64,000 bases of DNA from Thiotrichaceae bacterium (GCA_011391085.1 JAABRD010000008.1:62001-126000), one strand, 5' to 3'; positions 42,456-51,819 are shown, counted from the first letter of the stretch. Program-made: numbers and translations. The notes: a model not told the origin generated them from the letters alone.

Positions 42456-42865
42456 AAAAATATGTGTATGTGGATACCGCGGCACTCATTGCCCTGGGTA
42501 ACAAGACCGATAGTCTTCACCGACTGGCTAATCAAATCAATCAACGACTGATAGCAGAACAATATACGTTTCTTACCACGAATGCTGTCATTTTAGAATT
42601 GGCCAATGCTTTCAGTCGAGTACGCTACAAACCCTTGGTGATTAGTCTAATCGAAGCTATTCAACAATCTCCCAAATGGCATTACCTGACAATAGATGAA
42701 ACCTTGATGGCGCAGGGTCTGAGTTTGTTCAAACAACAATTAGATAAAGATTGGAGTTTAACAGACTGTCTTGGTATTCATCTCGCCCGGCGATTTCAAA
42801 TCACAGAAATTTTCACTACCGACCATCATTTTGAACAGGCTGGTTTCAAAATTTTGTTGAAGTAA
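42452..42865 (+). CDS. PIN-domain ribonuclease toxin (VapC-like)
   Basis: 137 residues. Acidic PIN residues are visible in VYVDTAALIAL (first Asp), LTTNAVILELANAF (Glu), DKDWSLTDCLGIHLA (Asp) and IFTTDHHFEQAGF (Asp). Typical VapC toxins cleave tRNA or rRNA. The ATGA junction with the upstream gene indicates translational coupling. Confidence 0.87.
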   Translation: MKKYVYVDTAALIALGNKTDSLHRLANQINQRLIAEQYTFLTTNAVILELANAFSRVRYKPLVISLIEAIQQSPKWHYLTIDETLMAQGLSLFKQQLDKDWSLTDCLGIHLARRFQITEIFTTDHHFEQAGFKILLK

Positions 42866-42871
42866 CCGTGT

Positions 42872-42973
42872 AGGGTGCGTCCCCCGCACCATTAGCCCGT
42901 TGTAGAAGCATCGAAAGGTGCGTGGGACGCACCCTACTAAAAAGTTTTGAAAACCTTCAAGGTCTTTTTAGTA
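42872..42973. repeat. family H palindrome and a terminator half copy
   Basis: GTAGGGTGCGTCCCCCGCACC / GGTGCGTGGGACGCACCCTAC (42872-42938), then GTTTTGAAAACCTTCAAGGTCTTTTT, a truncated copy of the terminator at 40936. Confidence 0.7.
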
Positions 42974-43002
42974 AGCCAATACCAAAACTTAATCCCGCTA
43001 AG

Positions 43003-43197
43003 TTACTTATATCTGATTTTCTTCCTTTTGATAACTTCACTGGCCTCATCATGGAGTTGTCCCGCAATCACATCTCTCAAATAAAGATTACCATCAATCA
43101 ATTGCAGGTGGATTCGCCAACCAGAGATTTTATCTATGTAGGCACGATAGACCGTTTGCTTAACACTTTCAATACGATGTAATCTGGTTCTCGGCCA
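43003..43197 (-). pseudogene. C-terminal fragment homologous to the MITE-disrupted gene
   Basis: The last 63 codons (RTRLHRIESVKQTVYRAYID, KISGWRIHLQ, LRDVIAGQLHDEASEVIK) align throughout with the C-terminus of the gene at 41588-42030. The N-terminal half is missing: upstream the frame runs into family K palindromes and then antisense of the next gene. A degraded paralogue. Confidence 0.7.
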
Positions 43198-43207
43198 ACT
43201 TCTGACC

Positions 43208-43292
43208 ACGAAGAAACTCCGTTTCTTTAAGAAACTGAGTTTCTGGGGTGCCGTTCCGGAAGACGTGCTAAGAAGAAACTCAGTTTCTGGGG
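43208..43292. repeat. clustered AGAAACTCAGTTTCTGGGG repeats (family K)
   Basis: Three copies: GAAGAAACTCCGTTTCTTTA, AGAAACTGAGTTTCTGGGGT and AGAAACTCAGTTTCTGGGGT. The latter two each carry GGGGTGCCGTT, a direct repeat of about 35 bp. They form the out-of-frame tail of the gene at 43227. Confidence 0.7.
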
Positions 43293-43568
43293 TGCCGTTG
43301 CGTAAGGTGAGGGTAAGAGGGTAGTGGAGGATGGGCCTGAAACGCGGGTGCCACCGTTTGGAATCACCACAGGTTGCGAAGAACCAGAACGACGCCATAA
43401 ATGCACAGTGATGACCAACAAAGCAGTCACCACCAGAAAAGCCAATCCAGCCCATACTGACCAGCCAAAAGTGGCCATCACCGCAAAAAGAAAACCGCCT
43501 ACGGTGGCAACAATGTTGAAATCGTTGATAATATTGTCATTCGATGGATGAGAAGAAGGAAGTGTCAT
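43227..43568 (-). CDS. small membrane protein, C-terminus extended into repeat DNA
   Basis: 113 residues, ATG start. Two membrane helices around residues 20-58 (IVATVGGFLFAVMATFGWSVWAGLAFLVVTALLVITVHLWRR). The N-terminus is polar and cytoplasmic-like. The last 35 residues (TAPQKLSFFLARLPERHPRNSVS) are translated from family K repeats and are probably not ancestral. No function can be assigned. Confidence 0.55.
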   Translation of the reverse strand: MTLPSSHPSNDNIINDFNIVATVGGFLFAVMATFGWSVWAGLAFLVVTALLVITVHLWRRSGSSQPVVIPNGGTRVSGPSSTTLLPSPYATAPQKLSFFLARLPERHPRNSVS

Positions 43569-43789
43569 AGGTTAAGTTACTTTAGTCGTTTTAAGAAACC
43601 GAGTTTTTTGAAACCCCCCGGTTTCTATTCTTATAATGCTTAGATAAGTTGGTCAAAATTACACAAAATAGATACATTTAAAGAGAACCATTTTACAGCA
43701 ATTTTCAACTCTGGCAATCTTACCACTAAAGAATTAACAGCGTAAAATATACATTATGTTGAGTGTCTATTCAAACTCACGCCGTGTAT

Positions 43790-43875
43790 CGACTCGAGTC
43801 ACGGGCTGACCCGACTCGAGTCACGGGCTGACCCGACTCGAGTCACGGGCTGACCCGACTCGAGTCACGGGCTGA
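43790..43875. repeat. four tandem 22-bp units CGACTCGAGTCACGGGCTGA
   Basis: A perfect array with period 22. Each unit contains the palindrome CGACTCGAGTC and ends in GGGCTGACC. No coding frame, no matching sequence elsewhere in the window. Confidence 0.85.
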
Positions 43876-44026
43876 GTCGATTCCACTCAGAATTTCGTGC
43901 GATCTACTGCATGACTACCAGAAATTATTTATGGATAAATAACAGAATGTGTTTATGCGATTAATATACTTATTTCAAGATGGATTAAAGATGTCCAAAG
44001 TATCCGTCAATTAATCAAAACTTACG

Positions 44027-44308
44027 CAAACCAGCTTTGCCTCCGCCTCGAAGGCGGAGGCAAAGCTAAACGACGTACTTTTATAAAACCATAGAATTAC
44101 CAAAATCATTGCGTCAATCCTAATCATCGACACCGCGTTTGAGTCGAAGTGTTCCAGCGTTTGAGTCGAAGTGTTCCAGCGTTTGAGTCGAATCGGTCCG
44201 GCCCATGTCTTAAATTCAGAACTTAACGTAACGATTTTGGTAACCATATTGATTTTACAAGAGTACGTCGTTCAACTTTCCTAAATCTCCAAGGTTTAAG
44301 AAAGCTGG
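44027..44308. mobile_element. long-TIR element with internal 22-bp tandem repeat, flanked by AGCTTT palindromes
   Basis: 44069-44272 has imperfect inverted ends about 45 bp long: left AACGACGTACTTTTATAAAA..., right complement AACGACGTACTCTTGTAAAA..., both continuing to ACCAAAATCRTTRCGT. The interior has three copies of GCGTTTGAGTCGAAGTGTTC-CA. On the left is a palindrome AGCTTTGCCTCCGCC-TTC-type (44031-44065), on the right a decayed copy of the family J hairpin (44277-44308). Nothing encoded. Confidence 0.6.
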
Positions 44309-44431
44309 ACCTCTTTAATCATGTTCACCACCGTAAGCCAATAAATATTTGCCCACCCTGCCCTAACTTGACACTTTCAACATTTCCGATAAAATAACAC
44401 CCTCTATAGAAACTAAGTTTCTTTAAGAAAC

Positions 44432-44755
44432 TTAGTTTCTAGTCTTCTGTACCGAAACTGACTGATTTGGTTGCGCCTCAGAACAAGGATTTTGACCTGC
44501 TGGCAAACTAGGCTGTTCTAATTCAAACTGTAACAAATGCCAATGGAGACAACAATTTTCGCTACAAGTTTCCGTGGGTGTCATGGTAAAAGAATAACTG
44601 TCAAAAAAATCGATCCAATTGGCTTGAGGGCTAACAGACAAAGTTGATTTAGTTGCAATAAAAGGTGTATGCTTATGAAACTGGGAATAATCCCATATAT
44701 AGTACCCACATACCCAAAAGAGTAGCAAGATGCCTGACAAGATGAGTGCTTTCAT
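44432..44755 (-). CDS. hypothetical single-pass membrane protein
   Basis: 107 residues from ATG 44755. An N-terminal membrane helix (ALILSGILLLFWVCGYYIW) is followed by a periplasmic domain with four cysteines (TCSENCCLHWHL, NPCSEA). The final QKTRN is encoded by a family K hairpin, so the natural end may have been altered. No family recognised. Confidence 0.5.
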   Translation of the reverse strand: MKALILSGILLLFWVCGYYIWDYSQFHKHTPFIATKSTLSVSPQANWIDFFDSYSFTMTPTETCSENCCLHWHLLQFELEQPSLPAGQNPCSEAQPNQSVSVQKTRN

Positions 44756-44811
44756 GAGTGTTCTTAAATTAAGGTAGAAAAGAATATCCAAAAACTATCA
44801 AAGTGGTGGAG

Positions 44812-44895
44812 TCCAAAACATGTTTTGAACTTCGAATCCACTATCCACTATCCACTATCCACTATCCACTATCCACTAAGTCCACTATCCACTAA
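44812..44895. repeat. family D half hairpin and tandem CCACTATCCA repeat
   Basis: GGAGTCCAAAACATGTTTTG (44812-44831), then about six copies of the 10-mer TCCACTATCC/TCCACTAAG up to 44895. The alaS ATG follows 20 bp later. A related run on the other strand lies at 57308. Confidence 0.75.
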
Positions 44896-44915
44896 GAAGT
44901 TCACTATCCGCTAAA

Positions 44916-47519
44916 ATGACTACCAACGTCGCCCAACTCCGCCAACTTTTTTTAGACTATTTTCATTCCAAAGGACACACCATTGTCCCAAGTAGTCCCC
45001 TCATTCCTGCTAATGATCCCACGCTTCTTTTCACCAATGCAGGGATGGTGCAATTTAAAGAAACTTTCTTAGGTAGCCAACCTCGTCATTACTCCCGTGC
45101 GGCCAGTTGTCAACGCTGTGTACGGGCTGGAGGCAAGCATAACGACCTCGAAAATGTCGGCTACACCGCCCGTCACCATACCTTTTTTGAAATGCTAGGC
45201 AATTTCAGTTTTGGAGACTATTTTAAACGAGAAGCAATTGAATACGCTTGGGAATTTCTTACCCAAGTATTAGCTTTGCCACCAGCTAAACTGTGGGTCA
45301 CGGTCTATGAAAAAGATGACGAAGCCGCCGATATTTGGCTAAATCACCTCCAAGTTGATCCCACACGCTTCTCCCGCTGTGGTGAAAAAGACAATTTCTG
45401 GATGATGGGGGACACAGGCCCTTGTGGTCCTTGTTCTGAAATCTTCTATGACCACGGCCCCACCGTCCCAGGTGGTCCGCCCGGTAGTCCAGACCAAGAA
45501 GGCGACCGTTATATCGAAATTTGGAATCTCGTCTTCATGCAATATAATCGCAATACCCAAGGAGAGTTAACGCCACTACCTAAACCGTCGGTCGATACTG
45601 GAATGGGTCTGGAAAGATTGGCCGCGGTTATGCAACATGTTCATAGTAACTATGAAATCGATTTATTTCAAGCCCTTCTCCATGCTACCGCTAAAATGGC
45701 CGTCCATCTGAAAACTGATAACAGTTCTATGCGCGTCATTGCTGACCATATTCGCGCCTGCGCATTCCTCGTGGTGGACGGCGTTATCCCGTCTAATGAA
45801 GGACGTGGTTATGTCTTACGGCGCATTATACGCCGGGCTATTCGGCATGGACACAAATTATGGTTGCGGAAACCATTCTTTTATCGCCTGGTCGACGAAT
45901 TAGATAAGCAAATGGGCAGTGCTTATCCTGAATTAACTCAACATAAAGACTTGGTAGCCCGCATTCTCAAACAAGAAGAGGAACGGTTTGACGACACGTT
46001 AGACCGTGGAATGCGCCTATTAGAAGAAGCCTTGGCTAATCTTCAAAATCGAACCATCCCTGGCGACATCGTGTTTAAACTGTATGACACTTATGGCTTC
46101 CCTACCGATTTAACCGCTGACATCGCCCGCGAACGGGGTCTCACTTTAGATATGGAAGGCTTTGACAAAAACATGGCCATCCAACGTAACCAAAGCCGGG
46201 AAGCGGGACAATTTAAGGTCGATTTGAGTCAACTGGCCCAAGGTACTCATTGTCAAACGGTCTTCACTGGTTATGATCAATTAGAAACTGACAGTATTGT
46301 GATCGCCCTGTTTTCCCAAGATCAGCCTGTCGAATGTTTAACTGCCGGTCAAGAAGGCCGAGTGATTTTAGAGTATACTCCCTTTTATGCAGAATCGGGT
46401 GGTCAAATGGGAGACCGCGGAACGTTAAGCCAGGGTGACACCATTTTTGAAGTGCAAGACACCCAAAAAATGGGCAAAGCCCACGTTCATCTTGGCAAAC
46501 TCACCACGGGGACGCTTCATCTGGGTGACAAACTCCGTGCCACTATTGATATTCAATTTCGTCAAGCGACGGCCCGTCATCATACTGCGACGCATTTACT
46601 TCATGCGGCATTACGTCACATTTTGGGTGACCATCTGAAACAAAAAGGGTCACTGGTGGCCTCTGATAGGTTACGCTTTGACTTCTCGCATTTTGAACCC
46701 ATCACGGCTGAACAATTGACCCAGATTGAACGTCTCGTCAATCAACAAATTCTACTGAATATGCCTGTACAAACCCGTCTCCTGGGCTTAGAAGAGGCCA
46801 TGAAGAGTGGGGCGATGGCCCTGTTTGGGGAAAAATATGAGGACCAGGTGCGGGTCCTCTCGGTTGGTGATTTCTCTACCGAACTGTGCGGTGGCACCCA
46901 TGTTCAACACGCGGGAGACATTGGTTTGTTCAAGATTCTTTCAGAAACTGGCGTGGCCGCGGGGGTGCGGCGGTTGGAAGCAGTGACTGGAACTAGTGCC
47001 TTGGATTGGGTAACAGACACGGAGAAAACGTTGAATCAACTGACGACTTTACTCAAGACGAATCGTGAGACGTTAGCGGAACGTTTGAATCAAACGTTAG
47101 AACAATCGCGCACTTTGGAAAAAGAAGTGGCCCGTCTGCAAGCGAAATTAGCCAGTAGTCAAGGCAACGATCTCGTCAGTCAAGCCGTCCAAATCAAAGG
47201 TCTAAATGTGTTAGCGGCCCAATTGTCTAACGTGGATATGAAACAACTGCGTGACACGTTAGATCAATTGAAAAATAAATTGGGCACTGCCGCGATTCTG
47301 TTAGCCACCGTCAATGATAATAAAATCTCCCTAGTAGCGGGCGTTACCGCAGATGCCACCGACAAAGTTAAAGCGGGTGATTTGGTTACCTACGTGGCCA
47401 AACAAATCGGCGGAAAGGGTGGTGGACGACCTGATATGGCCCAAGGAGGAGGAACGGAACCGGCGAAGTTGCCAGAGGCGTTGGCAAGTGTGACGGCGTG
47501 GGTAAGTGGGTGTCTGTGA
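44916..47519 (+). CDS. alaS: alanyl-tRNA synthetase
   Basis: 867 residues, full length. Class II catalytic core ([68 protein letters not shown]), editing domain with zinc ligands ([14 protein letters not shown] and [11 protein letters not shown]), and C-terminal C-Ala domain ending in [14 protein letters not shown]. It charges tRNA-Ala and clears mis-acylated Ser/Gly. Repeat units occupy the space directly upstream. Confidence 0.98.
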   Translation: MTTNVAQLRQLFLDYFHSKGHTIVPSSPLIPANDPTLLFTNAGMVQFKETFLGSQPRHYSRAASCQRCVRAGGKHNDLENVGYTARHHTFFEMLGNFSFGDYFKREAIEYAWEFLTQVLALPPAKLWVTVYEKDDEAADIWLNHLQVDPTRFSRCGEKDNFWMMGDTGPCGPCSEIFYDHGPTVPGGPPGSPDQEGDRYIEIWNLVFMQYNRNTQGELTPLPKPSVDTGMGLERLAAVMQHVHSNYEIDLFQALLHATAKMAVHLKTDNSSMRVIADHIRACAFLVVDGVIPSNEGRGYVLRRIIRRAIRHGHKLWLRKPFFYRLVDELDKQMGSAYPELTQHKDLVARILKQEEERFDDTLDRGMRLLEEALANLQNRTIPGDIVFKLYDTYGFPTDLTADIARERGLTLDMEGFDKNMAIQRNQSREAGQFKVDLSQLAQGTHCQTVFTGYDQLETDSIVIALFSQDQPVECLTAGQEGRVILEYTPFYAESGGQMGDRGTLSQGDTIFEVQDTQKMGKAHVHLGKLTTGTLHLGDKLRATIDIQFRQATARHHTATHLLHAALRHILGDHLKQKGSLVASDRLRFDFSHFEPITAEQLTQIERLVNQQILLNMPVQTRLLGLEEAMKSGAMALFGEKYEDQVRVLSVGDFSTELCGGTHVQHAGDIGLFKILSETGVAAGVRRLEAVTGTSALDWVTDTEKTLNQLTTLLKTNRETLAERLNQTLEQSRTLEKEVARLQAKLASSQGNDLVSQAVQIKGLNVLAAQLSNVDMKQLRDTLDQLKNKLGTAAILLATVNDNKISLVAGVTADATDKVKAGDLVTYVAKQIGGKGGGRPDMAQGGGTEPAKLPEALASVTAWVSGCL

Positions 47520-47530
47520 AGGTAAGGGGG

Positions 47531-47563
47531 AGAAACTAAGTTTCTTTCAGAAACTTAGTTTCT
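47531..47563. repeat. AGAAACTAAGTTTCT hairpin (family K)
   Basis: AGAAACTAAGTTTCT / AGAAACTTAGTTTCT followed by TTTTC, 11 bp past the alaS stop. Position and T-run suit a transcription terminator. Confidence 0.75.
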
Positions 47564-47596
47564 TTTCATATCAACCCAACAAGAGTAACTAAAATT

Positions 47597-47929
47597 ATGG
47601 CCAGTTTAACCCTAGAATTACCAGATAGTTTAATGCAACAAGTGGAACAACGAGGATTATCCGTACAAAGATTGCAAGCCTTAGTGGGACAATGGGTGCA
47701 ATCTTATTTGCAAAAAACGGGGGAGGACACGTCCAGAAAACAGGAGGAGGAGTGGGAACACAAAGTTCTCCCTAATGGTATTGAGGTGTGGGTGGAGTCT
47801 CTGGAAGGGAAACCGTATCGCTATCCGACGGTGTTGGTGTCCGCGGCCTCGTTAAACGGTTTAGTGGGTTGCCTTCCTGGAATAAACGGAGATGCCCTAG
47901 CTGATACGGAGGTTGTTTATGAAGACTAA
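47597..47929 (+). CDS. putative antitoxin of a PIN-domain module
   Basis: 110 residues. It starts MASLTLELPDSLMQQVEQRGLSVQRLQALVGQWV, a strand-helix start as in small DNA-binding antitoxins, followed by a charged linker and a C-terminal domain with EVWVESLEGKPYRYPTVLV. Overlaps the next gene by eleven bases, as expected for an antitoxin-toxin pair. Confidence 0.75.
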   Translation: MASLTLELPDSLMQQVEQRGLSVQRLQALVGQWVQSYLQKTGEDTSRKQEEEWEHKVLPNGIEVWVESLEGKPYRYPTVLVSAASLNGLVGCLPGINGDALADTEVVYED

Positions 47930-48386
47930 GAAAGAGGTGGTCATTGATGCTTCCTTGCTAGTGGGACTAATCTACACCGATGATGTTTGGCATTCTCGAT
48001 CAAAGGTTCTGTGGACAACTCTTAAAGAAGCCGGTTATACCTGCATTTACTTTGATTGCGTAGTGGGAGAGGCAGTCAGTGCCTCAATGCGTCGGTTGTA
48101 TGAGAAACAGCATCTCTCCAACATCAAGTTCCTGTTGAACCAATTAAATACTTTCGTACCCATCGAATCCATTACTTGGATTCTTCCCAAAATGCAACAT
48201 TGTTATCCTAACGTCCTCGACTTAATGGAATCCTCTGGCGGTGCCTTAAACTTCAATGACGCGCTGATCGCGTTAGCTTGTCGTGAACGTGAAATTGACA
48301 TGATTGCCAGTTTTGATGCGGATTTCGACCAGGTGAGTTGGTTGCGGCGAGTCACGAAGGCAGAGGAGGTGGAGGGAGAGGGTTGA
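47919..48386 (+). CDS. PIN-domain ribonuclease toxin
   Basis: 155 residues from ATG 47919. PIN acids are in VVIDASLLVGLIYTDD, CVVGEAVSASMRRLYE, LNFNDALIALACRER and IASFDADFDQV. Likely VapC-type RNase. The C-terminal residues EEVEGEG are acidic and may be unstructured. The end lies close to a decayed MITE. Confidence 0.83.
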   Translation: MKTKKEVVIDASLLVGLIYTDDVWHSRSKVLWTTLKEAGYTCIYFDCVVGEAVSASMRRLYEKQHLSNIKFLLNQLNTFVPIESITWILPKMQHCYPNVLDLMESSGGALNFNDALIALACREREIDMIASFDADFDQVSWLRRVTKAEEVEGEG

Positions 48387-48435
48387 AGAAAGGGTAAGTA
48401 CCGAAACAGAGATTTTACCGGCTTTTCAATCTTCG

Positions 48436-48562
48436 CCCTCACCCCCGGCCCTTCTCCCAGAGGGCATGGGGAGAAAACTACGGGTGCCGCCTGTCTCCCC
48501 TCTCCCCCTGGGAGAGGGGCCGGGAGTGAGGGTAAACATATCACCTACATTGCATCACTACC
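48436..48562. mobile_element. MITE remnant, family A
   Basis: The right end ATTGCATCACTACC and an interior CCCTCACCCCCGGCCC / GGGCCGGGAGTGAGGG like that at 1022 are visible. The left end is too diverged to place, and no target duplication can be found. Confidence 0.6.
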
Positions 48563-48565
48563 ACT

Positions 48566-48916
48566 TTATGATCCTTCTGACCAAGATTGACCTATCACCA
48601 AAATACCAATGAAGATAATCACAATCCCTATCCATCGCAACGGTGTAATCGGTTCCTGCAACACCAGGGAGGAGGCGAGAATCACGGCAATAAATTGCAT
48701 GGCGGCAAACGATTGGGCAACATGGAGGGGTAGCCATTTTAAGACGAGAATGTAAAATAATGCGCTGGTACCAAACGCGGCCAGTCCGCCGATGATCCAG
48801 ATATTGAGGAATCCAAACCACTTCGTGGCGTCTTCGGCTACCGCCCCTGTTTTCAATAACAGGTTGGCTATCACTGTTAAACTAATCATTGCCAGGTAAG
48901 TCAAGACAATTTTCAT
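48566..48916 (-). CDS. small DMT/EamA-type membrane transporter
   Basis: 116 residues with four hydrophobic helices, starting MKIVLTYLAMISLTVIANLLLKTGAVAE and ending LRWIGIVIIFIGILVIGQSW. Size and the EPI(T/S)PLRWIG motif match small EamA/SMR-like members of the drug/metabolite transporter superfamily. The ATG overlaps the stop of the upstream methyltransferase by four bases, so the two are co-translated; perhaps it exports or flips a product of that enzyme. Confidence 0.8.
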   Translation of the reverse strand: MKIVLTYLAMISLTVIANLLLKTGAVAEDATKWFGFLNIWIIGGLAAFGTSALFYILVLKWLPLHVAQSFAAMQFIAVILASSLVLQEPITPLRWIGIVIIFIGILVIGQSWSEGS

Positions 48917-49845
48917 CGCGGTTTCTCAGCCATTCCAATGACAATTAAGCCACTCCCGGTTAAACCAGGTATTTTGACAGTCAGATCATCCACTTTGGTC
49001 ATCATTCTGGTCAAGGGACGAATCCCTGGCAAGAAACGAAAGAAGCGGTTAAAGATTAACACGTCGCTGTTCATTAGCAGGCAATATCCAACAAATCCAT
49101 ACGTTTGCCAAACTTTCAAGGATAAGCCGGCTTGTTTCAAAGGGGTCACCGTTTCACTGTATAGCAAAGGTCTTTCGGTGTCACTATCCAACGTCGGTGA
49201 GACTCGATAGATAATCGCCCGTAGCCACCGCCACAGAAAGAAATCGCTGACTGGTTCGCGCCAGTAAAATTGACCGCCGGGCTTTAAAATTCTAAAGATT
49301 TCGGCAAACAGTTGACTGCGTTGATTGACGTGATGAATGCCTCCTAACATGAAGACACTGTCAAATTGACCAGTTTGCAACGGCAACTGGGTGGCATCTC
49401 CCTGAATAAAGAGAAAATGCGGTTGTGGAAACTTTTGACGGGCCACTTCCAACATCGACACTGAAATATCCACGCCTACAGCCTGTTCCATTCGATGACC
49501 TAACAGGCGTATCGCTTCCCCACTGCCGCAACAAATTTCGGCGACTTGACCTAAAGTTGCTGGTTGCGTCACTTGCAAAAAGGCTTCATCTAGGTAATTC
49601 ATGTATTCTTGCGTATGTGGATAGTCCAAATTATTCAAATACTCTTTGGCTATTCGATCATAATGGGCTTGCTGTTGACGGGCTTCTGGCGAACAAAATT
49701 GTTCTGCAAACAGTGGAATAGCAGCGTCGTTAATTGGGTATGAATGTTGACCATCTGTTGACCAAAGGCCGTTTTCTTGTGACACCAGCGGTTGGTGAGA
49801 CAGGGGACATTGGAGGAGTGGTAAAAAAGAGGGGGGGATAATCAT
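48913..49845 (-). CDS. class I SAM methyltransferase with Trm112-like N-terminal region
   Basis: 310 residues. The first 50 residues (LLQCPLSHQPLVSQENGLWSTDGQHSYPINDAAIPLF) match the zinc-finger-like Trm112/YcaR fold, although only one cysteine is left. The methyltransferase core follows: QVAEICCGSGEAIRLLG, AVGVDISVSMLEVAR, QTGQFDSVFMLGGIHHVN, EIFRILKPGGQFYWREP. Acceptor unknown; fusion of these domains occurs in small-molecule and lipid methylases. Operon with the DMT transporter. Confidence 0.82.
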   Translation of the reverse strand: MIIPPSFLPLLQCPLSHQPLVSQENGLWSTDGQHSYPINDAAIPLFAEQFCSPEARQQQAHYDRIAKEYLNNLDYPHTQEYMNYLDEAFLQVTQPATLGQVAEICCGSGEAIRLLGHRMEQAVGVDISVSMLEVARQKFPQPHFLFIQGDATQLPLQTGQFDSVFMLGGIHHVNQRSQLFAEIFRILKPGGQFYWREPVSDFFLWRWLRAIIYRVSPTLDSDTERPLLYSETVTPLKQAGLSLKVWQTYGFVGYCLLMNSDVLIFNRFFRFLPGIRPLTRMMTKVDDLTVKIPGLTGSGLIVIGMAEKPR

Positions 49846-49870
49846 GTTAAGTTTCTCAAGTTGAATATTG

Positions 49871-50035
49871 GGTAGAGATGCAATCTGGGTGAAATATCGT
49901 GAGGTTTCGCGTCGGTCTGGAACTGTGATTTATATGATTAAATGAGGACTCTGAAAGGAGGCTTGACTAATCATAGTCCATCTGAAAATCATTCTAATCA
50001 GAGTTCAGACAATACACCCACATTGCCTCACTACC
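49871..50035. mobile_element. MITE, family A, with exact 8-bp target duplication
   Basis: 165 bp, ends GGTAGAGATGCAATCTGGGT and CACATTGCCTCACTACC, flanked by GAATATTG at 49863-49870 and 50036-50043. Interior palindrome as in the copies at 21993 and 32460 (one unit). Confidence 0.88.
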
Positions 50036-50077
50036 GAATATTGGTTTGTTACGAATCATTGTGTAAAATAGATGCGT

Positions 50078-50207
50078 TATAGTAATATTTCCATAAGACG
50101 GTACGCCCCTCCCCCCTCTCTGGAGCGCAATAAGAATTATTGCGCCCCCGTGCGCAGCGCAATAATTCTTATTGCGTTCCAGAGGAGAGAGACTAAGTAT
50201 TACTATA
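50078..50207. mobile_element. MITE, family B, GCAATAATTCTTATTGC core
   Basis: 130 bp with ends TATAGTAATATTTCC and AGTATTACTATA. Interior contains CTGGAGCGCAATAAGAATTA and its complement. It lies 34 bp from the preceding family A element and is followed by a family D hairpin (50236-50260). Confidence 0.75.
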
Positions 50208-50292
50208 ATGTTTCTATTCGGGTATAGGCACACTATCCCAAAACTTGTTTTGGGACTCCAAATTTAACTCCTTTTCTATTTTCCATTATTTT

Positions 50293-51309
50293 ATGTTCGG
50301 CATCCGTTTTATCAAAATACCACCTACCACTTACTTATTGCAATACAGTCGTGGTAAAATTAAACAAGAAGGGCAGGGTTTGGCATTTTTTTACTTTGCC
50401 CCGTTCACGTCTCTTGTGGCAGTTCCTATGGGTAGCACAGATGTTCCCTTTATTTTTAAACAAGTCACGGCGGATTTTCAAGAAATTACCATTCAAGGTC
50501 AGGCCACGTATCGCGTGGCAGACCCGAAGCAACTGGCGCAGTTGTTGAATTTCACGTTAGACAGTGCGGGCCGAAATTATGTCAGTACGGACCCGGAGAA
50601 GCTGTCGCAACGGGTGATTAACTTGATTCAAGTGTTGATGCAAAGTGAAATTGGGCAGCTGTCTTTGCGAGAAGCGTTGATCGCGACGACCCATTTGGTT
50701 CAACAAGTGCGCGAATCTCTTGGAATGTCTCAGGAAATTAAACAGTTGGGGTTGGAAGTGTTGGGACTGTCGATTTTGGCCATTAAACCCAATCCAGACA
50801 CGGCCCGGGCGTTGGAAGCGGATGTGCGAGAACAATTGTTGAAGGAAGCAGATCAAGCCATTTATGCCCGCCGAAATGCGGCGGTAGAACAGGAACGGGC
50901 GATTAAGGAGAATGAGTTGGATACGGAAATCGCGGTGGAAAATAAGCAGCGTCAAGTGCAGGAAGCGCAGATTGAAGCCGAACGATCCGTGAAGGAGAAG
51001 CAACGACAAATTCAGAAGGAGGAGATGACGGGGAAAATTGCGTTGGAGAAACAGAATCAAGATTTAGTGGCGTTGGCCACTGAGAATTGGCGTTGTGAAG
51101 CCGATGCCAAAGCCTATAATCTGACTGTCACAATGAAGGCGTTGGCTGGCACCGATGCGAAGGTGTTGCAAGCGTTGACCAGTGTGGGAATGAATCCCCG
51201 TCAATTGGTGGCGTTGGCGTTTCGGGAATTGGCCGAGGGGGCAGAAAAGATTGGGCAGTTGAATGTCTCGCCGGAGTTGTTAGTGGAGTTATTGGGGAAG
51301 CGTAAATAA
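50293..51309 (+). CDS. SPFH/band-7 domain protein
   Basis: 338 residues from ATG 50293; the frame is open 16 codons further into repeat DNA. An N-terminal SPFH domain (LLQYSRGKIKQEGQGLAFFYFAPFTSLVAVPMGSTDVPFIF) is followed by a long helical region with alternating charge (residues 190-260, EQERAIKENELDTEIAVENKQR, RSVKEKQRQIQKEEMT). There is no clear membrane helix, so membrane contact would be by the SPFH edge. Such proteins assemble scaffold oligomers on membranes. No nfeD-like partner is adjacent. Confidence 0.85.
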   Translation: MFGIRFIKIPPTTYLLQYSRGKIKQEGQGLAFFYFAPFTSLVAVPMGSTDVPFIFKQVTADFQEITIQGQATYRVADPKQLAQLLNFTLDSAGRNYVSTDPEKLSQRVINLIQVLMQSEIGQLSLREALIATTHLVQQVRESLGMSQEIKQLGLEVLGLSILAIKPNPDTARALEADVREQLLKEADQAIYARRNAAVEQERAIKENELDTEIAVENKQRQVQEAQIEAERSVKEKQRQIQKEEMTGKIALEKQNQDLVALATENWRCEADAKAYNLTVTMKALAGTDAKVLQALTSVGMNPRQLVALAFRELAEGAEKIGQLNVSPELLVELLGKRK

Positions 51310-51317
51310 ACAAAATA

Positions 51318-51382
51318 CGGACTTCAGGATTTTAAAGCGTAGCTTTGTCACGTACAAAGCTACGCTTTGGATTCGTGTGCCT
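51318..51382. repeat. family E palindrome
   Basis: Inverted repeat GGATTTTAAAGCGTAGCTTTG / CAAAGCTACGCTTTGGATTC around a short CACGTA loop, just after the SPFH stop codon. Confidence 0.7.
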
Positions 51383-51399
51383 AGTTAGGCAATTTGAAA

Positions 51400-51800
51400 T
51401 GGGGTGAGATTCCCCCTTCATTGAGTGAAAGCCAGAAAATTCTTTAATCTGGGTAGTTTATGAAGTCCTTACTCTCAGACCTCCAAGCGTTTAACTACGC
51501 ATTGGGGTGTATAGCAAGAGGAAACATGCGAAGAGATGGACTCAGGAGACTCTGTTTAAGACCATCCTCGCAGGAGAGTTTGTCATGGTTAGCGTAAGCA
51601 AAGTCTTGGTTGAAGCCTCAAAACGGCGACAGGGTCAAATAGCCTATAATGAAACGTGAATCCTTTTCATTAACACTCTAAAGGCTAATGGGGTAAAGAG
51701 ACAACCTAAAGCAAATATATATTCAAATTGACTGAAACTAGGGATGAGGTTAAAAGTGGGACACGGATGTTCAAACGGTTAAGAAGTCACTTTTAATCTT
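51400..51800 (+). ncRNA. possible group II intron remnant or other structured RNA
   Basis: About 400 bp without an open frame but rich in short complementary segments: GAGTGAAAGCCAGAAAATTC, GCAAGAGGAAACATGCGAAG, GATGGACTCAGGAGACTC, GGTTGAAGCCTCAAAACGGC, GACAGGGTCAAATAGCC, ATGAAACGTGAATCC. The style recalls domain I of bacterial group II introns, but the catalytic domain V and a reverse transcriptase are not seen, so this would be a 5' fragment. The assignment is tentative. Confidence 0.3.
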
Positions 51801-51819
51801 AGAGTCTGTTCAAAATCTT

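Noticed and set aside
43198-43455. N-terminal half of the 150-codon minus-strand frame ending at 43003
   Set aside because: It is antisense or out of frame to the small membrane protein and family K repeats. Only the C-terminal 63 codons are homologous to a real gene.
43790-43875. Second CRISPR-like array of 22-bp units
   Set aside because: Units are directly contiguous with no variable spacer.
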